A DNA stretch of 24,141 nucleotides from contig CAYLIP010000042.1 in assembly GCA_964383855.1 (NCBI GenBank), forward strand, positions 1 to 24,141, written 5' to 3'. This DNA comes from CAZHAC01 sp964383855 (lineage in GTDB: Bacteria > Chloroflexota > Dormibacteria > Dormibacterales > Dormibacteraceae). The translations under genes and the position numbers were made by a program. The notes under the pieces were generated by a model that was not told where the DNA came from, made no database searches, and saw only the letters and a list, made by a program, of their open reading frames with translations. This document shows positions 13,974 through 21,931 of this stretch, piece by piece. Position 1 is the first letter of the stretch. Each line of letters opens with the position of its first letter.

Positions 13974-15449
13974 GTGATCGGCGCCCTCACGCTCGCCTGG
14001 GCGCTTCCCGCCGCGGGCGGCCTGCTCGTCGCCTTCCTGCCCAGGGCCGCCGCCAAGCCGGTCGCGATCGCCGCCGCCGCGGCCGAGCTCGCGTTGGTGG
14101 GCGCCGTGGCCATCAGCTTCGACGTCACTCACCACGGCTACCAGTTCGCCGAGCAGGGTCCGTGGATCCCCCAGCTCAACGTCGGTTACCACCTCGGCGT
14201 CGACGGCATCTCGATCTGGCTGCTCGTCCTGAATGCGCTGATCGGGCTGCTGGCCGTGCTCGCGGCCTCCCGGCGAATCCTCCGCCTGGGCGGCTTTCTC
14301 GGCCTGCTGCTGCTGATGGAGGCGGGCATGGCCGGCGTCTTCATGGCCGTCGACCTCGTCCTCTTCTACGTCTTCTGGGAGGCGATGCTGATCCCCGCCT
14401 ACTTCATCCTCTGGCTCTGGGGCGAGGGTGACCGGCCCGGCTTTGCGGCCCTCAAGTTCGTTCTCTACACCCTGGCCGGGTCGCTGCTGATGCTGGTCGG
14501 GGTGATCGGGGAGTACGTCTTCTCGGGCGCCCACTCCTTCGACCTGCCCGCGCTGGCCGCCCATCCGCCGGCGCCGGCCATCCAGTTCGGCCTCTTCTTC
14601 GTGTTCGCGCTCGCCTTTGCCGTCAAGGTGCCGCTCTTCCCCTTCCACTCCTGGCTGCCGGACGCCTACATGGCCGCCAACACGCCCTTCCTGCTGATGC
14701 TGGCCGGCGTCATGGGCAAGACCGGCGCCTACGGCATGCTCCGCATCCTGCTCCCGCTCAACCCCCACCCCGTCAGCTGGTGGGACTGGAACGCGGTGGT
14801 CCCTGTGCTGGCGGTCGCGGGCATCATCTGGGGCGCGCTGATGGCGATCGCCCAGCGCGACATGAAGGCGGTGGTCGCCTATTCCTCGGTCAGCCACATG
14901 GGCTTCATCGTGCTCGGCATATTCAGCTTCAACGCGCAGGGTCAGCAGGGCGCCGTCCTCCAGATGGTCAACCACGGGGTGATCGTCCCCGCCCTCTTCC
15001 TGATCGTGGCCTGGATCTATGCGCGAGCCGGCTCACGCGACCGCGGGGTGCTGCGTGACCTCGCGCCCTCGATGCCGGTGATGGCCGGCGTGTTCCTGGT
15101 GGTGACGATGGCCGCGCTCGGCCTGCCCGGGCTCAACAGCTTCGTCTGCGAGTTCATGACGCTGCTCGGGGCCTGGCAGTTCTCCCCCGGGCTGGCCGCG
15201 GCAGGCAGCCTGGGGCTCCTCCTGGCGCCGGTCTACATGCTTCGCCTCTTCCAGGGGGTGATGTACTCGCACACGCAGCCCGCGCACGCGCCGGAGGCGA
15301 TCGCGGCGCGCAACGACATCGCCCGCGGGGAGCTGCTGCTGCTGGCCCCGCTGGTGCTGCTGATGTTCGTGCTCGGGCTCTATCCGGCCCTGATCACCCG
15401 GGCCATGGTGGCGCTGGGGCAGGGAATGAACCTGCCCGGCTGGTCGTGA
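13974..15449 (+). CDS. nuoM: NADH-quinone oxidoreductase subunit M
   Basis: NuoM (ND4 homologue) is the central antiporter-like pumping subunit. With the GTG at 13974 it has 491 residues. That GTG follows GGGGG by 8 bases; the frame is open upstream into nuoL, but there is no suitable start there. Key residues are present: Glu136 in FWEAMLIPAYF (TM5), Lys218 in AVKVPLFPFHSWLPDA (TM7), Lys249 in AGVMGKTGAYG (TM8) and Glu393 in VCEFMTLLG (TM12). The usual HTEAPT stretch after the PDA motif is replaced by YMAANTP, a lineage-type variant. The stop overlaps the nuoN start. Confidence 0.95.
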   Translation: MIGALTLAWALPAAGGLLVAFLPRAAAKPVAIAAAAAELALVGAVAISFDVTHHGYQFAEQGPWIPQLNVGYHLGVDGISIWLLVLNALIGLLAVLAASRRILRLGGFLGLLLLMEAGMAGVFMAVDLVLFYVFWEAMLIPAYFILWLWGEGDRPGFAALKFVLYTLAGSLLMLVGVIGEYVFSGAHSFDLPALAAHPPAPAIQFGLFFVFALAFAVKVPLFPFHSWLPDAYMAANTPFLLMLAGVMGKTGAYGMLRILLPLNPHPVSWWDWNAVVPVLAVAGIIWGALMAIAQRDMKAVVAYSSVSHMGFIVLGIFSFNAQGQQGAVLQMVNHGVIVPALFLIVAWIYARAGSRDRGVLRDLAPSMPVMAGVFLVVTMAALGLPGLNSFVCEFMTLLGAWQFSPGLAAAGSLGLLLAPVYMLRLFQGVMYSHTQPAHAPEAIAARNDIARGELLLLAPLVLLMFVLGLYPALITRAMVALGQGMNLPGWS

Positions 15450-16951
15450 TGCTGAGCGCCATAGCGATCAACTACCCGACCGCGTACGCCCTGGGCGACC
15501 TGGGCGACGTTCTGCCCATCGTCACCGTGGCGGCCACCCTGCTGCTGGTGGTGGTGCTCGACCTCGCGTCCCCGCCCTCGCTGCGCGGGCCCCTGGCCGC
15601 GATCGTGTCCATCCTCGGCCTGCTCGCCGCCTTCCTGATCGCGGTCTACCGCGACCTGAACGGCTGGGGAAGCTCGCACGCCTACTTCGGCATGGCCTCC
15701 GGCGACTCCTTCGCGCTCTTCTTCGAGATGCTCTTCGCCGTCCTCGGCATCCTGACCGTGGTGGTCAGCTCCTCCTACGTCCGGCGCCGCCGGATGCTCG
15801 AGGCGGAGCTCCATGTGCTGACGCTGGCCGCCGTGGTCGGGATGATGGCGCTGGCCGCGGCCACCTCGCTGGTCAGCGTCTTCCTCGGACTGGAGACGCT
15901 CTCGATCGCGCTCTACGTGGCCTGCGGCTACAACCGGTCCTCGACCGCCTCGCAGGAGTCGGCCGCCAAGTACCTGATCATCGGCGGCTTCGCTAGCGCC
16001 TTCGTCCTCTACGGGATGGCCCTGGTCTACGGGGCGACGGGGACGACCATCCTCTCCGCGATCGCCCAGCGCGTGACCCCCGAGGCCACCGGCAACCCTC
16101 TGCTCGTGGTGGGCGTTCTCCTGATGGGCGTCGGCTTTGCCTTCAAGATCTCGGGCGCGCCCTTTCACCAGTGGACGCCGGACGTCTATGAGGGCGCCCC
16201 CCTCCCCGTCACCGCCTTCATGTCGGTGGGCACCAAGGCCGCCGCCTTCGCCATGATCATCCGGGTCTTCGACTACAGCCTCGGCCATCTGGGTCCGGAC
16301 TGGCAGGCGCTGCTGGCGTTCGTCTCACTGGCCTCGATGCTGGTCGGGAACCTGGTCGCCATCGTCCAGAGCTCGGTCAAGCGGATGCTCGCCTACTCCG
16401 GCATCGCCCACGCCGGCTACCTGCTGATCGGCGTCATCGCCGGCGGTTCGGCCGGCATCTCGGCCGTCCTCTTCTACCTGTTCGCCTACCTCTTCATGAA
16501 CTTCGGCGCCTTCGCCGTGGTCTCCGCGCTCTCCACCGTGGACAGCGACCGCGACCGCTTCAGCGACCTCGACGGGCTCGGCTTCCGCAGCCCAATCCTT
16601 GGCGTGCTGATGAGCCTGTTCATGCTTTCGCTGGCCGGGTTCCCGCCCATGGTCGGCTTCTTCGGCAAGCTCTTCCTCTTCACCGCCGGCGTCCAGTCAG
16701 GCTGGACCTGGCTGGTGGTGGTCGCCGTGCTGGCCAGCGTGGTCTCGGTCTACTACTACCTGCGCGTGCTGGTGCACGTCTGGGCGCCGGTGCCCGAGGC
16801 GCGGCGCGCGATCCTGCCCACCGGCACCCGCGGCGTGCTGGTGGCGGTCGTGCTCTCGGCGGCCTTCGCGGTTGCGCTCGGTGTCTACGCGGGACCACTC
16901 CTCGAGCTCGGCCTCCACGGCGCCGCGCCGGTGCTGGCGGCCGGTCACTAG
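15449..16951 (+). CDS. nuoN: NADH-quinone oxidoreductase subunit N
   Basis: NuoN (ND2 homologue) is the third antiporter-like subunit, next to NuoK. It has 500 residues from the ATG at 15449, which overlaps the nuoM stop as TGATG. A GTG one codon earlier (15446) is equally possible and adds one residue. Channel residues are intact: Glu149 in LGLETLSIALYV (TM5), Lys233 in AFKISGAPFHQWTPD (TM7), Lys263 in SVGTKAAAF (TM8), and a Lys in VGFFGKLFLF (TM12). It closes the operon. A short non-coding gap with an inverted repeat separates it from the convergent gamma-glutamyltransferase gene. Confidence 0.95.
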   Translation: MLSAIAINYPTAYALGDLGDVLPIVTVAATLLLVVVLDLASPPSLRGPLAAIVSILGLLAAFLIAVYRDLNGWGSSHAYFGMASGDSFALFFEMLFAVLGILTVVVSSSYVRRRRMLEAELHVLTLAAVVGMMALAAATSLVSVFLGLETLSIALYVACGYNRSSTASQESAAKYLIIGGFASAFVLYGMALVYGATGTTILSAIAQRVTPEATGNPLLVVGVLLMGVGFAFKISGAPFHQWTPDVYEGAPLPVTAFMSVGTKAAAFAMIIRVFDYSLGHLGPDWQALLAFVSLASMLVGNLVAIVQSSVKRMLAYSGIAHAGYLLIGVIAGGSAGISAVLFYLFAYLFMNFGAFAVVSALSTVDSDRDRFSDLDGLGFRSPILGVLMSLFMLSLAGFPPMVGFFGKLFLFTAGVQSGWTWLVVVAVLASVVSVYYYLRVLVHVWAPVPEARRAILPTGTRGVLVAVVLSAAFAVALGVYAGPLLELGLHGAAPVLAAGH

Positions 16952-17008
16952 GGTTCAGCCCCGAGTCAACCGGCCTCAGGAGACCCGGCTGGAAGCCTGA
17001 ACCGGCTT
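16952..17008. terminator. Inverted repeat between convergent nuoN and ggt-like genes
   Basis: GGTTCAG (16952-16958) pairs with CTGAACC (16997-17003), a perfect 7-bp repeat starting right after the nuoN stop. A second small hairpin AAGCC-N6-GGCTT spans 16993-17008 and reaches the convergent gene's stop codon. Neither has a U-tract. The location between converging genes suggests a two-way terminator, but the structural evidence is weak. Confidence 0.3.
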
Positions 17009-18740
17009 ACCGCCCGACCGCGTAGCCCTGCATGCCGCGGGCGTTGGCGGCGCCGCGCAGCATGCCCGAATCGGCCTCGTACGCGACCGCCGAGATCCGA
17101 CCCAGCGACCACGGACCGGACACCGTCACCTGGTGACCGCGCCGTCGCAGCTCGTCGACCACCTCGCCCGGCATCCTCTCCTCGACGACCAGGGAGCCGG
17201 GCGACCAGCCGTGCGGATAGAACGAACGCGGGAAGGCGTCGGTGTGCCACATCGGGGCATCGATCGCCTCCTGCAGGTTCATCTCGGAGCTGGCCAGGAG
17301 CGCGAAGAAGTTGAGCGACCACTGGTCCTGCTGATCGGCGCCGGGCGTGCCGAAGGCCATCCAGGGCGCGCCGTCGCGATGGGCGAGCGAGGGGCTGAGC
17401 GTGGTCCGGGGCCGCTTGCCGGGAGCCAGGGCGTTGGGGTGGCCGGGCTCAAGGTTGAAGATCTGGGCGCGGGTGCCCAGGCACCAGCCGAGGCCGGGCA
17501 CCGCCGGCGAGCTCTGGAGCCAGCCGCCAGAAGGCGTGCAGGAGCAGAGGTTCCCCCAGCGGTCGGCCACGTCGACATGGCAGGTGTCGCCGCGCGTCTC
17601 TCCGCGGGCGCCCACCGTCGGGTCGCCCACCCCCGCCGCGGCCTCGGCCGTGTCCTCGCCGAGCGGCCAGGGAATCCATGGCTCGCGGCCTGCCACCCGC
17701 CCCGGCCGGAGCTCCATCGAGGCCTCGCCGCCGATCAGCGCTCTCCGCCCGGCCGCGTAGCCGGCGTCCAGCAACGCATCGAGCGGAACCCCGGCGGCGT
17801 CGCCGTAGTAGGCCTCACGGTCGGCGAAGGCCAGCTTGGCCGACTCCACCAGGGTGTGGACGAAGCCGGCCGAGCCCGCCCCCATGGCGGCCAGGTCCAG
17901 GCCGTCGAGCAGCGCCAGCTGCTGGAGAAAGACCGGTCCCTGGCTCCAGGGGCCGGGCTTGAAGACCGTGAACCGTCCGAAATCGCGGCTCGTCGGCGGC
18001 TCCAGGGCGGCACGCCAGCCCGCCAGATCAGAGCCGGCGATGAGACCCCGATGCCGCCGCCCGCTCACGTCCATGCGCTCGGTCGAGCGCACGAAGCGGT
18101 CGATCGCCTCGGCCACGAACCCCTCGTAGAACGCGCGGCGGGCGGTCTCGATCTCACGGTCGCGCCCACCGCCGGCCGCCTCCGCCTCGCGCAGGATGCG
18201 GGTGTAGGTCTCCGCCAGCTGGGGGTTGCGGAACCTGGAACCGGGAGCCGGCACGCCGCCGCCAAGCCAGATCGCGGCCGACTCCGGCCATTCCTCGCGA
18301 AACAGCTGCTCGACCGCGCCGATCGTCTGGCTGATCCGGGGCACCAGTGGAAAGCCACCGGCCGCATAGGCGATCGCGGGCTCCAGCACCTCGCACAGGC
18401 GCATCGTCCCGAACTCCTGGAGCAGGAGCAGCCAGCCGCCGAAGGCGCCCGGCACGCACGCCGCCAGCAGCCCGGTCCCCGGCACCATGTCGAGGCCCAG
18501 GCCCCGGATGCGCTCGACGGTCGCCTCGGCCGGCGCCACCCCCTGCCCGCAGACGACGGCCACCGAGCCGCGCTCGACGCTGTGGAGGATGATCGGAAGG
18601 TCGCCGCCCGGGCCGTTCAGGTGTGGCTCGACGACCTGCAGGACGAAGCCGGCGCAGACCGCGGCGTCGAACGCGTTTCCGCCCCGCTCCAGCACCGACA
18701 TCCCGGCCGCGCTCGCCAGCCAGTGCGTGGAGGCGACCAT
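17007..18740 (-). CDS. Gamma-glutamyltransferase-family protein (Ntn hydrolase)
   Basis: This family cleaves itself before a conserved Thr, which becomes the nucleophile for gamma-glutamyl transfer or hydrolysis. From the ATG at 18740 it has 577 residues. Visible features are VASTHWLASAAGMSVLERGG at the N-terminus, the NGPGGDLPI loop, the predicted nucleophile Thr386 in RGDTCHVDVADRWGN, and PSGGWLQSSP, then PGKRPRTTLSPSLA and FGTPGADQQDQW in the small-subunit part. This is the YwrD-like branch; glutathione is not a certain substrate. No signal peptide is seen, so it is probably cytoplasmic. The conserved TPFTTRPELIGTFG lies in frame upstream of the ATG, so translation probably begins at CTG 18785, within a CTGA overlap with the SDR stop, giving 592 residues. 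It is cotranscribed with the SDR gene. Confidence 0.92.
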   Translation of the reverse strand: MVASTHWLASAAGMSVLERGGNAFDAAVCAGFVLQVVEPHLNGPGGDLPIILHSVERGSVAVVCGQGVAPAEATVERIRGLGLDMVPGTGLLAACVPGAFGGWLLLLQEFGTMRLCEVLEPAIAYAAGGFPLVPRISQTIGAVEQLFREEWPESAAIWLGGGVPAPGSRFRNPQLAETYTRILREAEAAGGGRDREIETARRAFYEGFVAEAIDRFVRSTERMDVSGRRHRGLIAGSDLAGWRAALEPPTSRDFGRFTVFKPGPWSQGPVFLQQLALLDGLDLAAMGAGSAGFVHTLVESAKLAFADREAYYGDAAGVPLDALLDAGYAAGRRALIGGEASMELRPGRVAGREPWIPWPLGEDTAEAAAGVGDPTVGARGETRGDTCHVDVADRWGNLCSCTPSGGWLQSSPAVPGLGWCLGTRAQIFNLEPGHPNALAPGKRPRTTLSPSLAHRDGAPWMAFGTPGADQQDQWSLNFFALLASSEMNLQEAIDAPMWHTDAFPRSFYPHGWSPGSLVVEERMPGEVVDELRRRGHQVTVSGPWSLGRISAVAYEADSGMLRGAANARGMQGYAVGR

Positions 18741-18781
18741 GCCGAAGGTGCCGATCAGCTCGGGACGGGTGGTGAAGGGCG

Positions 18782-19537
18782 TCAGATGATCGACCTCGAC
18801 TGCCCGCCGTCGACCGCGACCACCGCCGCGTTGACGAGGGACGCCGGCTCCGAGCAGACGAAGGCGGCGACGGCGGCCACCTCCTCCACGCTCCCGAAGC
18901 GGCCGAGCGGCATCTCACTGGCCACGAAGCCGGCGATCCCTTCGGGGTCGGCTTCTCGGCGCCGCCACCAGCCCCCGCCCTCGAACAGGATCGACCCCGG
19001 GGCGATGGCGTTGACCGTGACGCCACGCGAGGCCACCTCCCGCCCGAGCGTGGTGACCAGGCTGTTCTCGGCGGCCTTGGCCAGGTTGTAGGCGGGCGCT
19101 CCGCCCCACTCCCGGCCGAAGACCGATGAGATGACGAGGATCCGGCCCCAGCCCTGGCGCTCCATCTCCGGCAGCACCAACTTGGAGAGCCTGACCGCGG
19201 GAATGACGTTGCCGTGGAACGCGGTCTGCACCTCCTCGACGCCGGTGTCGGTCCAGCCCGAGCCGGCGCGCAGGCCGAGGTTGTTGACCAGGATCGAGAT
19301 CGGCCCGAGCCGCCGGCGCGCCTCCTCGACCAGCTCGTCGCAGCCGGCCTCGGTGAGCACATCGGCGGCGACGCCGATGCCACCGAGCTCAGCCGCCACC
19401 CGCTCCGCGCCGGCCGCGGTGCGACCGTTGACCGCGACCCGGGCGCCCTCGGCGGCCAGGGCGCGGGCGATCCCGAGGCCGATGCCGCGGGTGGAGGCGG
19501 TGACGACCGCGACGCGGCCGGCGATCCCCAAGTCCAC
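18782..19537 (-). CDS. SDR-family NAD(P)-dependent oxidoreductase
   Basis: Classical short-chain dehydrogenases reduce or oxidise carbonyl/alcohol groups with NAD(P)(H); many are annotated as 3-oxoacyl-ACP reductases. The protein has 251 residues. The cofactor motif TASTRGIG is at 13-20, NNLG (usual NNAG) at 85-88, Asn110 is in place, and the catalytic Ser137/138, Tyr150 and Lys154 lie in ISSVF and YNLAK. Arg39 in VNGRT after strand 2 suggests NADP preference. The substrate cannot be predicted. The GTG start has a GGAG about 10 bases upstream. It is the first gene of a minus-strand pair with the gamma-glutamyltransferase-like gene, and it is divergent from the Nudix gene. Confidence 0.93.
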   Translation of the reverse strand: MDLGIAGRVAVVTASTRGIGLGIARALAAEGARVAVNGRTAAGAERVAAELGGIGVAADVLTEAGCDELVEEARRRLGPISILVNNLGLRAGSGWTDTGVEEVQTAFHGNVIPAVRLSKLVLPEMERQGWGRILVISSVFGREWGGAPAYNLAKAAENSLVTTLGREVASRGVTVNAIAPGSILFEGGGWWRRREADPEGIAGFVASEMPLGRFGSVEEVAAVAAFVCSEPASLVNAAVVAVDGGQSRSII

Positions 19538-19635
19538 GGTCTTGATTCTCCATACTCAGGAGCATCGCCATCCCGCCCGGCCTGTCCGGCGTCCTCCACG
19601 GCGGCCCGCCGGTCGAGCCGCGCCCCTCCGCCAGC

Positions 19636-20343
19636 GTGCTCGTGATCCGGGGGCGCGCGCCCTGGCAGGTGCTGATGATGCAGCGGCCGGGCGGGGCCGA
19701 GTTCGCCCCCGGCGCCTACGTCTTTCCGGGCGGGTCGGTGCACCCCGAGGACTCAGCGCTTGAGGATCCCTTCCGGGCCGCCGCCACCCGGGAGCTCTTC
19801 GAGGAGCTCGGCATCCTGCTCGCGCGCCTGTCCGGGGGGCGCTTTGCCCGTGACCCCGACTGCGGCCGGCTGCGCTCAGAACTCGAGCGCGGCGCCCGCT
19901 GGCCCGATGCCCTGGCCGCCCTCGGCCTGACGCCGGCGCTCGACCGCCTGGCCTTTCTCGCCCGCTGGATCACGCCCCGGCCGGTGCGCCGGCGCTTCGA
20001 CACGCGGTTCTTCGTCTGCCGGCTGCCGGCCGGGCAGACCGAGCATCCACAGCCGGGCGAGGTGGCGGCCTGGACCTGGACGACGCCGGCCGAGGCCCTG
20101 GAGCGGCTGGAGCTGGTCTTCGCGACCCGCGGCATCCTGGATTCGGTGGCCGGCGAGCCCGATGGCCCGGGCCTCATCCGCAAGCTCCGGCGCCGGCGGC
20201 CGGGCCCCGTGGTGATGCCCCGGATCGAGGAGGTGGCGGGGGGATTCCAGCCGGTCGCCGAGCTCTACCACCCGGAGACGCTGGAGCGGCTGGCGGGCGG
20301 CTCCGTGCGCCGTCAGCGCCAGGCGTCGCGCCAGAGGCCGTAG
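19636..20343 (+). CDS. Nudix hydrolase (NUDT7/NUDT19-like, CoA-type)
   Basis: Nudix enzymes hydrolyse nucleoside diphosphates linked to another moiety, using Mg2+ bound by the Nudix box. The box is split by a short insertion: FPGGSVHPED (30-39), then RELFEELGIL (52-61). This form is seen in bacterial relatives of the peroxisomal CoA/acyl-CoA diphosphatases NUDT7 and NUDT19. The protein has 235 residues from the GTG at 19636, but that start falls inside the first beta strand (SVLVIRGRAPWQVLMMQRP). The frame is open upstream to a stop at 19543-19545, and PPVEPRPSAS just before the GTG looks like family sequence, so the real N-terminus is probably 18 to 24 residues longer. Its 3' end overlaps the convergent deaminase by 31 bases. 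Confidence 0.88.
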   Translation: MLVIRGRAPWQVLMMQRPGGAEFAPGAYVFPGGSVHPEDSALEDPFRAAATRELFEELGILLARLSGGRFARDPDCGRLRSELERGARWPDALAALGLTPALDRLAFLARWITPRPVRRRFDTRFFVCRLPAGQTEHPQPGEVAAWTWTTPAEALERLELVFATRGILDSVAGEPDGPGLIRKLRRRRPGPVVMPRIEEVAGGFQPVAELYHPETLERLAGGSVRRQRQASRQRP

Positions 20344-20750
20344 TGCACGGCATCGACGCCGCCCCGGCAGAGCACCTCGACGCCGGCCGGGTCCCGGTAG
20401 GCGTCCCGGTAGTACACGCGCGCGACGTTGGAGTTGACGATCATCTTGGCGCACATGACGCACGGCGAGAGCGTCACGAACACGACCTTGCCGGGAGTTG
20501 ACGCGCCCGCCTTGATCAGCGCGTTGGCCTCCGAGTGGATGCAGCCGCAGCGGCCGGGCTCGGCGCTGTCGCAGCGGTTGGGCAGCCCCCGCGCGTTGCC
20601 GTTGTAGCCGATTCCGAGCACCTGGGTGAGGTCGGCGGAGGCGATCACGGTTCCCACGCTGCTGCGGGCGCAGGTCGATCGCTTGGCCAGCTCCTCGGCC
20701 ATCCGCATGTAGACCTCTTCGAGCGGGATCCGGTCCGGCGGCGCCTCCAT
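20313..20750 (-). CDS. dCMP/deoxycytidylate deaminase family protein
   Basis: This zinc enzyme deaminates dCMP to dUMP, feeding thymidylate synthesis. It has 145 residues. The zinc and catalytic motif is HSEANA (His72, Glu74) with PCVMC (Cys97, Cys100). Upstream, CARSSVGTVI and GYNGNARGLPNRC match the dCMP deaminase/ComEB group; Cys60, Cys68 and Cys70 lie where some members bind a second zinc. The ATG has a TAAGAT -10 box 9 bases upstream and no Shine-Dalgarno sequence, so it may be leaderless. Its 3' end overlaps the Nudix gene tail to tail. Its nearness to nrdJ fits a DNA-precursor role. I infer dCMP as substrate from the motifs; a free-nucleoside or other cytidine-type substrate is less likely. 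Confidence 0.92.
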   Translation of the reverse strand: MEAPPDRIPLEEVYMRMAEELAKRSTCARSSVGTVIASADLTQVLGIGYNGNARGLPNRCDSAEPGRCGCIHSEANALIKAGASTPGKVVFVTLSPCVMCAKMIVNSNVARVYYRDAYRDPAGVEVLCRGGVDAVHYGLWRDAWR

Positions 20751-20759
20751 CCGCGCGCC

Positions 20760-20787
20760 ATCTTAACGCCCGCCGCCGGCTTGCCCA
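20760..20787 (-). promoter_or_regulatory. Promoter of the dCMP deaminase gene
   Basis: On the minus strand, TGGGCA (-35, four of six matches) is followed by a 16-bp spacer and TAAGAT (-10, at 20765-20760), 9 bases before the ATG. The -35 overlaps the -35 of the divergent rmuC promoter. Confidence 0.5.
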
Positions 20788-20809
20788 TCCGGGACGCCGG
20801 GAGTACCAT
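20781..20809 (+). promoter_or_regulatory. Promoter of rmuC
   Basis: TTGCCC (20781-20786) and TACCAT (20804-20809) are separated by 17 bp, the ideal spacing. The ATG at 20817 is 7 bases after the -10 box, so the transcript would start at about the start codon. No Shine-Dalgarno sequence is visible. Confidence 0.55.
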
Positions 20810-20816
20810 GCCCCAC

Positions 20817-21833
20817 ATGTCGCCCTTCGAACTTCTGTTCGCGCTCCTACTTGTGCTCATCGGAGCGGCCACCGGAGGTGTCGCTCTCCTCGTGCTCACG
20901 CTCACGCGGCGCGCGGAGGCGCAGGCGGGCGACCTCGCCGAACTGCGCGCCCAGCTCGCCGTCGGCGGCCAGTCGCAGGCGGCGCAGGCCTCGGAGCTGC
21001 GAGAGCGACTGTCCCAGGCCCAGTCGGCGTTCGAGGGCTTTCGGGCCACCCTGGCCGCCCGCCAGCAGCTCGAGGACGAGGCCCGCCAGAGCCTGCGCCG
21101 GCTGGAGGCGGTGATCGCGGGCAGCTCCACGCGCGGGGTGGCGGGCGAGAACATCCTGGAAGAGGCGCTCCGGCACCTGCCGCCGGACATGATCACGCGC
21201 AACCTCTGGGTGAGCGGGAAGGTGGTCGAGTTCGGACTCCGGCTGCCCGGCGGCAAGGTCATGCCGCTCGACTCCAAGTGGAGCTCGAGCTCGGCCCTGG
21301 CGGAGCTGTCAGGCGAGTCGCTCGAACCGGCGCGCCGCACCCAGCTGGCGGGACAGGTCGAGAAGGAGGTCGAAAAGCGGGTGCGCGAGGTGGCGCAGTA
21401 CATCGATCCCACCACCACCACCCCGTGGGCGCTGGCCGCCATCCCCGACGCCGCCTACGCGGTGTGCCGGCAGGCCTTTGCCGAGGCCCATCGCCGGCAC
21501 GTGATCATCGTCGGCTACTCGATGGCCATGCCCTACCTGCTGGCGCTCTACCAGATGCACCTTCAGTTCGCCCGCAGCGTCGACATGGACAACCTGCAGG
21601 CCTCGCTGATGGACGTCGAGCGCCAGCTCGACCTTCTGGAAGGCGTCTTCGAGAACCGGCTCCAGCGGGCGGTGGTCATGCTGACCAACGCCTACACCGA
21701 GGGCAAGCAGGCCTCGGCGCGGATTCGCGCCGTCACGCACGGCATCCAGGGCGCGCAGACGCTCGGCCCCGAAGCGGCTCTCGAGCTGCTCTCGGAGGCC
21801 CCCGAGCGGGTTGGGGCGGCCGCCGGCTCCTGA
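20817..21833 (+). CDS. rmuC: DNA recombination protein RmuC
   Basis: RmuC-family proteins are predicted membrane-anchored nuclease-fold proteins that limit recombination between inverted repeats in E. coli. This one has 338 residues from the ATG at 20817. A single N-terminal membrane helix (about 3-30) is followed by a coiled-coil-like, Gln/Glu/Arg-rich stretch (35-100) and the RmuC domain, which begins near STRGVAGENILEEAL and includes GKVMPLDSKWS and a YTEGKQA segment near the end. It is shorter than E. coli RmuC (about 475 aa), mainly in the coiled coil. An in-frame ATG at 20808 (adding MPH) overlaps the -10 box, so the later ATG is preferred. It is divergent from the deaminase and followed by the nrdJ control region. 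Confidence 0.93.
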   Translation: MSPFELLFALLLVLIGAATGGVALLVLTLTRRAEAQAGDLAELRAQLAVGGQSQAAQASELRERLSQAQSAFEGFRATLAARQQLEDEARQSLRRLEAVIAGSSTRGVAGENILEEALRHLPPDMITRNLWVSGKVVEFGLRLPGGKVMPLDSKWSSSSALAELSGESLEPARRTQLAGQVEKEVEKRVREVAQYIDPTTTTPWALAAIPDAAYAVCRQAFAEAHRRHVIIVGYSMAMPYLLALYQMHLQFARSVDMDNLQASLMDVERQLDLLEGVFENRLQRAVVMLTNAYTEGKQASARIRAVTHGIQGAQTLGPEAALELLSEAPERVGAAAGS

Positions 21834-21931
21834 CCGGACCTCTCAATCGAGCCTGTGGCCTGCATGTGGACTCGGAGGCCTTTGTTCAACCGGTTTTCCC
21901 CAGTTCGGGGCGCCGTTTTCCAAATGCCATC

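Noticed and set aside
11576..14128. 850-codon open frame on the minus strand opposite nuoJ to nuoM
   Set aside because: The product is a His/Asp/Arg/Gln-rich string with no domain, the usual antisense shadow of hydrophobic genes in GC-rich DNA. The plus-strand nuo genes explain the region fully.
14661..14700. NuoM lacks the usual HTEAPT sequence after its PDA motif
   Set aside because: The functional Lys and Glu residues are intact, and variant sequences here are, to my knowledge, found in other high-GC lineages, so I treat it as lineage variation.
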